Shown piece after piece: positions 1 through 5,120 of a stretch of DNA of 5,120 nucleotides. Source of the stretch: Zavarzinia sp. GTDB lineage: Bacteria > Pseudomonadota > Alphaproteobacteria > Zavarziniales > Zavarziniaceae. The position numbers and the translations under genes are program-made. The notes beneath the pieces are model-generated. The model worked only from the letters and a program-made list of their open reading frames with translations. It had not been told where the DNA came from and searched no databases. The stretch covers positions 1 to 5,120 of the forward strand of contig JAQVKV010000252.1 of NCBI GenBank assembly GCA_028694545.1, given 5' to 3'. Positions within the stretch are counted from its first letter, which is position 1. The number at the start of each line of letters is the position of its first letter.

Positions 1-1842
1 CCGCGCTCCGACATGCTGGTTACCCAGTACAACATGAAATGGGTGGAGCCGGCGGGCCTGATCAAGTTCGACTTCCTCGGCCTGAAGACGCTCACTGTGC
101 TCGACCTCGCGGTGAAGCTGATCAAGGACCGGGGCATCGAGATCGACCTTTCAGCCCTGCCGCTCGATGACCGAAAGAGTTACGAGATCCTGGCGAAGGG
201 CGACACGGTCGGCGTGTTCCAGCTCGAATCGTCGGGCATGCGCGACGCGCTGAAGAAGCTGAAGCCCGACTGTTTCGAGGACATCGTGGCCATGGTGGCG
301 CTCTACCGCCCGGGCCCCATGGACAACATCCCGAAATATATCGCCTGCAAACACGGGGAAGAGCAGCCGGACTATCTGCACCCGAAGCTCGAAGACGTGC
401 TGAAGGAGACTTACGGCGTCATCATCTACCAGGAACAGGTGATGCAGATCGCCCAGATCCTGGCCGGCTACAGCCTCGGCGAAGCCGATCTTCTGCGCCG
501 CGCCATGGGCAAGAAGATCAAGGAGGAAATGGACAAGCAGCGCCTGCGCTTCAATTCGGGCGCGGAGGAGCGCGGCGTCGACCCCAAGAAGTCGGACGAG
601 ATCTTCGACCTCGTGAACAAATTCGCGGGCTATGGCTTCAACAAGAGCCATGCCGTCGCCTATGCCCTCGTCGCCTATCATACAGCCTATCTGAAGGCGA
701 ATTACCCGGTCGAGTTCATGGCCGCGATCATGACCCTCGACATGGCGAATACGGACAAGCTGAACGTCTTCCGCCAGGAATTGGGCCGGATGAAGGTGCC
801 GCTGCTGCAGCCCGACATCAACCGGTCAGAAGCGGATTTCGCGGTGGAGGCGCTGGAGGAGGAGGGCAAATACGCCATCCGCTATGCGCTCGCCGCGATC
901 AAGATCATCGGCCACGACGCGATCGAGAAGGTTCTGACGGAACGGAAGAGCGCCGGCCATTTCAAGTCCATGGCGGATTTCGCCAATCGGCTGGACCCCA
1001 AATGGCTGAACCGGCGCCAGATCGAGAACCTGGCCAAGGCCGGCGCCTTCGACAGTCTGGAAAAGAACCGAGCGCGGGTGGTGCAGGGGGCGGAGCAGAT
1101 CGTCCGCTTCGCCGACGTCGCGACGCGGGAACGGGCATCCCAGCAGGAAAGCCTGTTCGGTGGCGGTGCCGGGCCGAGCGACGTCCTCACCCTGCCGCAG
1201 GTCCCGCCCTGGAACGCCATGGACCAGTCGGCCAATGAATTCGACGCCATCGGCTTCTATCTCTCCGCCCATCCGATGGACAGCTACGGCAAGGCGCTGG
1301 ATCGGCTGGGCGTCACCAAGCTCGGCATGGTCGAACGGCGTATCGCCGGCGGGCAGACAAGGCTTCGCATCGCCGGCATCGTGCTGTCGCGCCAGGAAAA
1401 GGTGGCGAAGAGCGGCAATCGCTTCGCCTTCGTCAAATTGACGGACCAGAGCGGTGTCGTGGAACTTACCGTCTTCTCCGAAGTCCTCGTCATGTCGCGG
1501 GAGTTGCTGGAGCCGGGCACCCCGGTCCTGCTCGAAGTGGACGGGCGCATCGACGGCGAGATGGTGCGCATGACGACCCAGACCATCCAGTCCCTGGACA
1601 AGGTGGTGGCCAACAGCGGCGCCGGCGTCCGCCTCTATCTCGCCGACACCGGCGCGATCGACGGCATGAAGGGAATCCTCGGCAAGGTGCCGCGCGGCAA
1701 GGGCCGCATCGCCATCGTCCTCGGCTTTCCCGAGGAAGACCGGGAACTCGAATTCGAACTCCCGGAACGCTTCGCCGTCAGCCCCTCGGTGCTCGAACAT
1801 TTCCGGGGCGTGCCAGGGGTTGCGCGGGTGGTGGAGCTGTAA
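1..1842 (+). CDS. dnaE: DNA polymerase III alpha subunit, C-terminal part (5' end outside window)
   Basis: This is the catalytic subunit of the replicative polymerase, which synthesises chromosomal DNA from dNTPs in the holoenzyme at the fork. The frame is open from base 1, so the Met at base 13 is internal; 613 codons are visible against roughly 1,150 for the family, so the PHP domain and first part of the palm lie upstream. Fragment residues 22-27 read KFDFLG, whose Asp24 corresponds to the third palm catalytic Asp of C-family polymerases (E. coli D555). Then come GVFQLESSGM (71-80), RPGPM (103-107), YQEQVM (143-148), RRAMGKK (166-172) and NKSHAVAY (214-221), all typical of the C-family fingers. 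A helix-hairpin-helix region spans about 289-354. QESLF (382-386, bases 1144-1158) matches the internal sliding-clamp-binding motif, and an OB fold spans about 452-534. It ends in TAA, convergent with panE, with 37 bp between them and no obvious terminator. Identification is very secure; dnaE1 versus a paralogue such as dnaE2 is judged from the clamp motif, the C-terminal length and context. Confidence 0.97.
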   Translation, partial: PRSDMLVTQYNMKWVEPAGLIKFDFLGLKTLTVLDLAVKLIKDRGIEIDLSALPLDDRKSYEILAKGDTVGVFQLESSGMRDALKKLKPDCFEDIVAMVALYRPGPMDNIPKYIACKHGEEQPDYLHPKLEDVLKETYGVIIYQEQVMQIAQILAGYSLGEADLLRRAMGKKIKEEMDKQRLRFNSGAEERGVDPKKSDEIFDLVNKFAGYGFNKSHAVAYALVAYHTAYLKANYPVEFMAAIMTLDMANTDKLNVFRQELGRMKVPLLQPDINRSEADFAVEALEEEGKYAIRYALAAIKIIGHDAIEKVLTERKSAGHFKSMADFANRLDPKWLNRRQIENLAKAGAFDSLEKNRARVVQGAEQIVRFADVATRERASQQESLFGGGAGPSDVLTLPQVPPWNAMDQSANEFDAIGFYLSAHPMDSYGKALDRLGVTKLGMVERRIAGGQTRLRIAGIVLSRQEKVAKSGNRFAFVKLTDQSGVVELTVFSEVLVMSRELLEPGTPVLLEVDGRIDGEMVRMTTQTIQSLDKVVANSGAGVRLYLADTGAIDGMKGILGKVPRGKGRIAIVLGFPEEDRELEFELPERFAVSPSVLEHFRGVPGVARVVEL

Positions 1843-1879
1843 GGGCCGGCGAGGGACGGTTTCGAGGGGGGGCGCCTGC

Positions 1880-2911
1880 TCAAGCCCTGATCGATCGCAG
1901 TTCCCGCCACAGTTTTTCGGCCGGCCATGGGGTCGCGCCCTGTTCCGCCGCGTGGATCAGCTCGATCACGCGGGCGTTTATCGGAGCCGATCTCCCCAAT
2001 CGTTTCGCCAGCGCGACGATTTCGCCGTTGATGTAGTCGACCTCGGTCTTCCTGCCGGCGGCGAGGTCGTCGGCCATGGAGGAGCGGGCGTGGCGGTCGA
2101 TCTTCGGGCTGCCGCCGCGTTTCGACAGGCGTTTGAACAGCCAGTCGGGCAGAGACAGGAGGAAGGGCATGCGCGACGGGGGCAGGGGGCCCAGTTGCGC
2201 CGGTGCGATCCCCGCGACCTTCAGCAGCCGCAGGCTCTCCGCCTGGCAGATTGCGAAACAGCGCCGATAGTCCCGCGTGGCGAGCTGGGCGGCGAGGGGC
2301 TTGCCGGAGAGCGCATTGATCGCATTGTTCAGATTGATCAGCAGCTTGGCCCAGAGTACCGCCGGCATGTCGGCGTGCAGCGCATGGGTAAGGCCGGCTT
2401 TGGCGAACAGCGGTGAAAGCGCTTCGGCGACCGGCCCGGCTTCGAGGGTGATGGCGCCACTGGTGCCCTGATGGAAATGGCCGGGACCGGGGGCCGCGAC
2501 ATTATAGGGCACCATGCCGGCGATCACGGTCCGGCCGGGAAGCAAGGCGCGCAGGCGATCCGGGTTGGTGACGCCGTTCTGCAGGCTGACCACGGCCGCG
2601 TCCGGCCTTGCGTGGGCGGCGATGTCGGCGGCGGCGCTTTCCGTCGCCGGGCTTTTCACCGCGAGCAGGATGATGTCCGCGTCGCCAAGGGCCACGGGAT
2701 CGGTGGCGAGGTCAAGGGCATCCGGTGCCAGGGCTGTCTTCCAGCCATCGAGGTCGGAAAGCGTCAACCCCGCTTCGCGCAGCTCGCCCATCTGGCGCGG
2801 ACGGCCGACGAACGTCACCGTCGCGCCGCCGGCCGCCAGGCGCCCGCCGACATAGCAACCAATCAGCCCGGCGCCGAGCACCGCGAGTCGCGGCGCCTCC
2901 CTTTGTGCCAT
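1880..2911 (-). CDS. panE: 2-dehydropantoate 2-reductase (ketopantoate reductase) family protein
   Basis: The family reduces ketopantoate to pantoate with NADPH in the cytoplasm, a step of pantothenate and coenzyme A synthesis. The protein has 343 residues, longer than the 303 of E. coli PanE. The N-terminal Rossmann domain shows GAGLIG (13-18) after a hydrophobic strand, followed by VGRP near 35-38 where the cofactor phosphate is usually read, then LAVKS (83-87) and QNG (111-113). The C-terminal helical domain has WAKLLINLNNAINAL (187-201), whose Lys189 fits the catalytic lysine. SSMADDL (277-283) and GRKTEVDYINGE (286-297) follow, with Glu290 fitting the conserved acidic residue. All main family motifs are intact, so it is probably an active reductase. 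The spacing of Asn residues after Lys189 differs from E. coli PanE, so this is a divergent subfamily and the real substrate may be another 2-oxo acid. The ATG at 2911 is chosen for its strong upstream Shine-Dalgarno and because the Rossmann strand starts 8 residues later. It stands alone, opposite in strand to its neighbours. Confidence 0.88.
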   Translation of the reverse strand: MAQREAPRLAVLGAGLIGCYVGGRLAAGGATVTFVGRPRQMGELREAGLTLSDLDGWKTALAPDALDLATDPVALGDADIILLAVKSPATESAAADIAAHARPDAAVVSLQNGVTNPDRLRALLPGRTVIAGMVPYNVAAPGPGHFHQGTSGAITLEAGPVAEALSPLFAKAGLTHALHADMPAVLWAKLLINLNNAINALSGKPLAAQLATRDYRRCFAICQAESLRLLKVAGIAPAQLGPLPPSRMPFLLSLPDWLFKRLSKRGGSPKIDRHARSSMADDLAAGRKTEVDYINGEIVALAKRLGRSAPINARVIELIHAAEQGATPWPAEKLWRELRSIRA

Positions 2912-2915
2912 GGAT

Positions 2916-2924
2916 CTCTCCCCC
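2916..2924 (-). promoter_or_regulatory. Ribosome binding site of panE
   Basis: Read on the minus strand the segment is GGGGGAGAG. Its GGAG core (2921 to 2918) ends 6 nt before the ATG at 2911-2909. This fixes the start chosen for the reductase. I could not find a convincing minus-strand -35/-10 pair further upstream in 2930-3000. Confidence 0.7.
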
Positions 2925-2977
2925 GTTTCGGGCCATCATGCCAAAGCCCGCCGACCTCGAATGTCATCTTGTTTACA

Positions 2978-2995
2978 ATTTGCCGAGAGGCAGAT
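2978..2995. other. Dyad / GNRA-loop hairpin between panE and rpsB
   Basis: An 18-bp imperfect palindrome in the divergent intergenic region. Bases 2978-2984 (ATTTGCC) pair with 2989-2995 (GGCAGAT) through seven pairs, one of them G-U, around the loop GAGA (2985-2988). It has no T-run on either side, so it is not an intrinsic terminator. It lies 5 bp upstream of the proposed rpsB -35 box. It could be an operator, or a hairpin in the panE transcript leader if panE starts upstream of it. Which, if either, cannot be told from the sequence. Confidence 0.45.
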
Positions 2996-3000
2996 GAATC

Positions 3001-3029
3001 TTGCTTTCCGCTGGCATTGGGGGTAATAG
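3001..3029 (+). promoter_or_regulatory. Candidate sigma70-type promoter for rpsB-tsf
   Basis: TTGCTT (3001-3006) and TAATAG (3024-3029) are separated by exactly 17 bp. Each box matches the TTGACA/TATAAT consensus at only three of six positions, but TTG and the first TA are kept. The site lies in the only region upstream of rpsB free of coding sequence. It would start transcription near 3036 and leave a leader of about 115-120 nt. The call rests on spacing and location; a second TTG-containing -35-like box at 2969 lacks a good -10 partner. Confidence 0.45.
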
Positions 3030-3081
3030 GCGCGCCATTCCACACGTGGGTTTGCGGCTGCGGAGGGTTTCCGCCGTCGAT

Positions 3082-3145
3082 CCGGTGTTCGGTTCCCGGT
3101 TTCCGGGTTTCGGGCGACACCCCACGGAGGTTCAACCGGAAAAGG
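3082..3145 (+). promoter_or_regulatory. Potentially structured 5' leader of rpsB, with ribosome binding site
   Basis: The leader can fold in two incompatible ways. In one, GGTGT (3084-3088) pairs with ACACC (3117-3121), enclosing a CCCGG-TTT-CCGGG hairpin (3095-3107). In the other, CCGGT (3082-3086) pairs with ACCGG (3135-3139), next to the ribosome binding site; CGGTT (3090-3094) can likewise pair with AACCG (3134-3138). The ribosome binding site proper is AAAGG (3141-3145), 8 nt before the ATG, the same arrangement as at tsf. A better Shine-Dalgarno core, GGAGG (3126-3130), sits 23 nt upstream of the ATG, too far to serve it directly. S2 is known to repress its own mRNA through the leader in E. 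coli; that the same happens here is inference. Confidence 0.45.
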
Positions 3146-3153
3146 TACATATC

Positions 3154-3987
3154 ATGTCCGTTCCTTCGTTCTCGATGCGCCAGCTCCTCGAAGCCGGCGT
3201 CCACTTCGGCCACCAGACCCACCGCTGGAACCCGCGCATGGCGCCGTTCCTGTTCGGCGTGCGCAACAACATCCACATCATCGACCTGGGCCAGACGGTG
3301 CCGATGCTGCATCGCGCCCTGCAGGCGATCCGTGATGTCGTCGCCGGTGGCGGTCGCGTGCTCTTCGTCGGCACGAAGCGCTCCGCCCAGCAGCCGGTCG
3401 CGGAAGCGGCGGCCCGTTGCGGTCAGTACTACGTCAACCACCGCTGGCTCGGCGGCATGCTGACGAACTGGAAGACCATCTCCAATTCGATCAAGCGCCT
3501 GAAGACCCTCGAGGAGCAGCTGGCGGGCGAGGCCCTCGGCCTCACCAAGAAGGAACAGCTGAACCTGCAGCGCGAGAAGGAAAAGCTGGACCGCGCGCTC
3601 GGCGGTATCAAGGAGATGGGCGGTCTTCCCGACATCATCTTCATCATCGACACCAACAAGGAAGACATCGCCGTCCAGGAAGCCGAGAAGCTCGGCATCC
3701 CGGTGGTCGCGATTCTCGACAGCAATTCCAATCCGGCCGGCATCACCTATCCGGTGCCGGGCAACGATGACGCGCTGCGCGCCATCACCACCTATTGCGA
3801 TCTGGTCGCCCGCGCGGTCCTCGACGGAATTCAGGCCGAGCTGACCGCGGCCGGCGTCGACATCGGCGAAGTCTCCGACCTCGTCGACGTCGAGGCGGAA
3901 GAAGCCGCCCTGGTGGCTGCCGAAGCCGCCGGGACTGCCGAGGCGACCGACGTCGCCGGCGAGGAAGCTCCGGCCGCCCAGGCCTGA
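3154..3987 (+). CDS. rpsB: 30S ribosomal protein S2
   Basis: S2 binds the head-body junction of the 30S subunit late in assembly and is needed, with S1, for translation initiation. The 277-residue product shows the whole family pattern: [17 protein letters not shown] (11-27) at the N terminus, FVGTKRSAQ (71-79), [15 protein letters not shown] (95-109), a charged helical segment (about 110-155) that forms the projecting coiled coil, and the second signature from LPD (158-160) through [20 protein letters not shown] (168-187) to DSNSNP (189-194). After about residue 230 comes an acidic, Ala/Glu-rich tail of some 45 residues that E. coli S2 lacks; such tails are usual in alphaproteobacteria and probably disordered. 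The frame is open back to a TTG at 3001, but the family N terminus and the AAAGG 8 nt upstream support the ATG at 3154. It is the first gene of an operon with tsf. Confidence 0.98.
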   Translation: MSVPSFSMRQLLEAGVHFGHQTHRWNPRMAPFLFGVRNNIHIIDLGQTVPMLHRALQAIRDVVAGGGRVLFVGTKRSAQQPVAEAAARCGQYYVNHRWLGGMLTNWKTISNSIKRLKTLEEQLAGEALGLTKKEQLNLQREKEKLDRALGGIKEMGGLPDIIFIIDTNKEDIAVQEAEKLGIPVVAILDSNSNPAGITYPVPGNDDALRAITTYCDLVARAVLDGIQAELTAAGVDIGEVSDLVDVEAEEAALVAAEAAGTAEATDVAGEEAPAAQA

Positions 3988-3988
3988 G

Positions 3989-4020
3989 CTTTCGTCCCCG
4001 ATCGCAAGCATCTCGAAAGG
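3989..4020 (+). promoter_or_regulatory. Ribosome binding site of tsf inside a possible hairpin
   Basis: GAAAGG (4015-4020) lies 8 nt upstream of the tsf ATG and is the evident Shine-Dalgarno. The same bases can pair: CTTTCG (3989-3994), directly after the rpsB stop, is the exact complement of CGAAAG (4014-4019), giving a 6-bp stem with a 19-nt loop. Ribosomes ending rpsB would cover the 5' arm and free the site, which would couple tsf to rpsB translation. The pairing is seen; the coupling is inferred. The stem is modest in strength. Confidence 0.5.
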
Positions 4021-4028
4021 TAGACCAA

Positions 4029-4955
4029 ATGGCTGAGGTTACCGCGGCCCTGGTGAAGGATCTCCGCGCCAAGACCGGCGCCGGCATGATGGACTGCAAG
4101 AAGGCGCTGGCCGAAAACGGCGGCGATATCGAGCAGGCCATCGACTGGCTGCGCAAGAAGGGCCTTTCGGCCGCCGCCAAGAAGGCCGACCGCGTCGCCG
4201 CGGAAGGTCTCGTCGCCGTGGCCGCCGAGGGTGGCAAGGCCGCCGTGGTCGAAGTGAACTCCGAGACCGACTTCGTCGCCCGCAACCCCGCCTTCCAGTC
4301 CTTCGTCGCCAATGTGGCGAAGGTCGCGATGGGCGTCGGCGCGGACATGGACGCGATCGCGGCCGCGACCTATCCGGGTTCGGAAAAGTCGGTCAAGGAC
4401 GAGCTGACCAACCTGATCGCCACCATCGGCGAGAACATGAGCCTGCGCCGCGCCGCCGTTCTGGAAGTGCAGCCGGGCGTGGTCGCGTCCTACATGCATT
4501 CGGCCGCGGCCCCCGGGCTTGGCCGTATCGGCGTGCTCGTCGCGCTCGAATCGGAAGCCCCGGCCGAGGTGCTGGAAGCGCTCGGCAAGCAGATCGCCAT
4601 GCATATCGCGGCGACCAACCCTGCTTCGCTGGACGTCTCCTCGCTCGACCAGTCGCTGATCGCCCGCGAGCGTGACGTGCTGACCGAGCAGGCCCGCGCC
4701 TCCGGCAAGCCGGACAACATCATCGAGAAGATGATCGAAGGCCGCATCCGCAAGTTCTACGAGGAAGTGGTGCTGCTGGAGCAGGTCTTCATCATCGACG
4801 GCGAGACCAAGGTGGGCAAGGCGGTGGAAGCCGCCGCCAAGGCCGCCGGCAAGCCGATCAAGGTGATGGGCTTCGTTCGTTTCGGTCTCGGCGACGGGAT
4901 CGAGAAGGAACAGAGCGACTTCGCCGCCGAAGTGGCCGCCCAGGCCGGCCGCTAA
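4029..4955 (+). CDS. tsf: Translation elongation factor Ts
   Basis: EF-Ts is the guanine nucleotide exchange factor that releases GDP from EF-Tu, so EF-Tu can take up GTP and aminoacyl-tRNA. The 308-residue protein begins with the UBA-like domain (about 1-55) carrying [16 protein letters not shown] (12-27) and [12 protein letters not shown] (34-45). The core begins near 56 and includes SETDFVARN (78-86), whose Asp81-Phe82 correspond to the Asp80-Phe81 pair that disrupts the Mg2+ site of EF-Tu in E. coli. MHIAATNP (191-198), [16 protein letters not shown] (224-239) and [12 protein letters not shown] (241-252) are family signatures of the second half. The length is about 25 residues above E. 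coli EF-Ts, usual for alphaproteobacteria. The ATG at 4029 is preferred over an in-frame upstream opening at 3795, since that stretch overlaps rpsB and the family N terminus starts exactly here. It is separated from rpsB by 41 nt and followed by a strong terminator, so the operon probably ends here rather than continuing into a pyrH gene. Confidence 0.98.
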   Translation: MAEVTAALVKDLRAKTGAGMMDCKKALAENGGDIEQAIDWLRKKGLSAAAKKADRVAAEGLVAVAAEGGKAAVVEVNSETDFVARNPAFQSFVANVAKVAMGVGADMDAIAAATYPGSEKSVKDELTNLIATIGENMSLRRAAVLEVQPGVVASYMHSAAAPGLGRIGVLVALESEAPAEVLEALGKQIAMHIAATNPASLDVSSLDQSLIARERDVLTEQARASGKPDNIIEKMIEGRIRKFYEEVVLLEQVFIIDGETKVGKAVEAAAKAAGKPIKVMGFVRFGLGDGIEKEQSDFAAEVAAQAGR

Positions 4956-4970
4956 TCGCAAGCTCTCCGA

Positions 4971-5007
4971 AAGGGCCCGGCGCGTTTCTACGCGCCGGGC
5001 TTTTTTT
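4971..5007 (+). terminator. Rho-independent terminator of rpsB-tsf
   Basis: An 11-bp perfect stem, 4975-4985 with 4990-5000, almost all G-C, closes a TTCT tetraloop (4986-4989). It is followed at once by seven T residues (5001-5007). The stem can be lengthened by pairing AAGG (4971-4974) with the first four T residues. It begins 15-20 nt after the tsf stop codon. It is oriented for plus-strand transcripts; the minus strand offers only a short AA before the stem, so it is a poor terminator in the other direction. Confidence 0.95.
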
Positions 5008-5034
5008 GTGCCGGCGTTTCGCCCCTCATCGCAT

Positions 5035-5060
5035 CCCTCTCCCCGCGAGCGGGGCGAGGG
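5035..5060. repeat. REP-like palindrome, unit 1
   Basis: CCCTC (5035-5039) pairs with GAGGG (5056-5060), then after one T/C mismatch CCCCGC (5041-5046) pairs with GCGGGG (5049-5054). It has no T-run and is not a terminator. The CCCTC-N-CCCC plan is shared with the second palindrome 50 bp on. GC-rich palindromes of this kind are common dispersed elements between genes in proteobacterial chromosomes; dispersal here cannot be shown from one window. Outside the two palindromes, 5011-5120 shows no gene. Confidence 0.7.
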
Positions 5061-5084
5061 GGCCTGCCTCGCACCGCATCGACT

Positions 5085-5110
5085 CCCTCGCCCCCTTCAG
5101 GGGGAGAGGG
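5085..5110. repeat. REP-like palindrome, unit 2
   Basis: CCCTC (5085-5089) pairs with GAGGG (5106-5110), then after one G/A mismatch CCCCC (5091-5095) pairs with GGGGG (5100-5104) around the loop TTCA. It has the same 26-bp size, the same 5-bp outer arm and the mismatch at the same place as unit 1, but a different loop. The bases after it, GGTTGGGGTGAG to the window end, look like the continuation of a longer element cut by the edge. Confidence 0.7.
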
Positions 5111-5120
5111 TTGGGGTGAG

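Noticed and set aside
826..1800. Long open frame antisense to dnaE (324 codons), plus shorter ones across 151-681.
   Set aside because: They lie wholly within a well-conserved dnaE frame, have low-complexity His/Asp/Ala/Arg-rich translations with no known family pattern, and arise readily opposite GC-rich codons.
3095..3107. CCCGG-TTT-CCGGG hairpin as a transcription terminator ahead of rpsB.
   Set aside because: The stem is only 5 bp and is followed by TTTCGGGC, not a T-run, so termination is unlikely; it is treated as part of the leader fold.
3001..3153. In-frame N-terminal extension of S2 by 51 residues from a TTG.
   Set aside because: The extra residues do not resemble any S2, the known N terminus begins at 3154, a suitable ribosome binding site precedes that ATG, and the TTG falls in the proposed -35 box.
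2471..3463. Plus-strand open frame of 330 codons across panE, the intergenic region and the start of rpsB.
   Set aside because: It crosses two identified genes in the wrong frame, gives Arg/Ser-rich sequence in its second half, and shows no coherent domain.
3795..4028. In-frame extension of EF-Ts by 78 residues, overlapping rpsB.
   Set aside because: The extension is an Arg-rich out-of-frame reading of the rpsB 3' end, and EF-Ts of this family starts at [10 protein letters not shown].
3831..4961. Long open frame antisense to tsf (376 codons), and another of 382 codons antisense to rpsB at 2863-4011.
   Set aside because: Both are mirror images of GC-rich housekeeping genes with certain identity. 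Their translations are rich in Gly/His/Asp/Leu without domains, and one crosses the panE-rpsB intergenic region.

Overview
The window is GC-rich chromosomal DNA from a Gram-negative bacterium, most likely an alphaproteobacterium of the Rhodospirillales type. That placement is inferred from the GC-rich codon use, the Ala/Glu-rich tail on ribosomal protein S2, the 308-residue EF-Ts, and the position of dnaE just upstream of rpsB-tsf. No database search was possible, so it is tentative.

Layout: (1) 1-1842, plus strand, is the C-terminal half of dnaE, the replicative DNA polymerase III alpha subunit, cut by the window edge. (2) 1880-2911, minus strand, is a complete ketopantoate reductase family gene (panE/apbA type), convergent with dnaE and divergent from rpsB. 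(3) 2912-3153 is a 242-bp divergent intergenic region. It holds the panE ribosome binding site, a perfect-loop dyad at 2978-2995, a plausible sigma70-type promoter at 3001-3029, and a GC-rich potentially structured rpsB leader with mutually exclusive pairings. (4) 3154-3987 and 4029-4955 are rpsB and tsf, a two-gene translation operon with a 41-nt spacer in which the tsf Shine-Dalgarno can be folded into a hairpin. (5) 4971-5007 is a very strong intrinsic terminator that closes the operon. (6) 5011-5120 has no gene and carries two related palindromes about 50 bp apart that look like a dispersed REP-type intergenic repeat and run to the window end.

The genes are core housekeeping functions: chromosome replication (DnaE), pantothenate/CoA supply (PanE family) and translation (S2, EF-Ts). 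I see no mobile element, CRISPR array, defence system or other clearly novel system. The items most worth a second look are regulatory and non-coding: the rpsB leader, the hairpin over the tsf ribosome binding site, the near-copy of the tsf upstream motif after the tsf stop, and the tandem palindromes.
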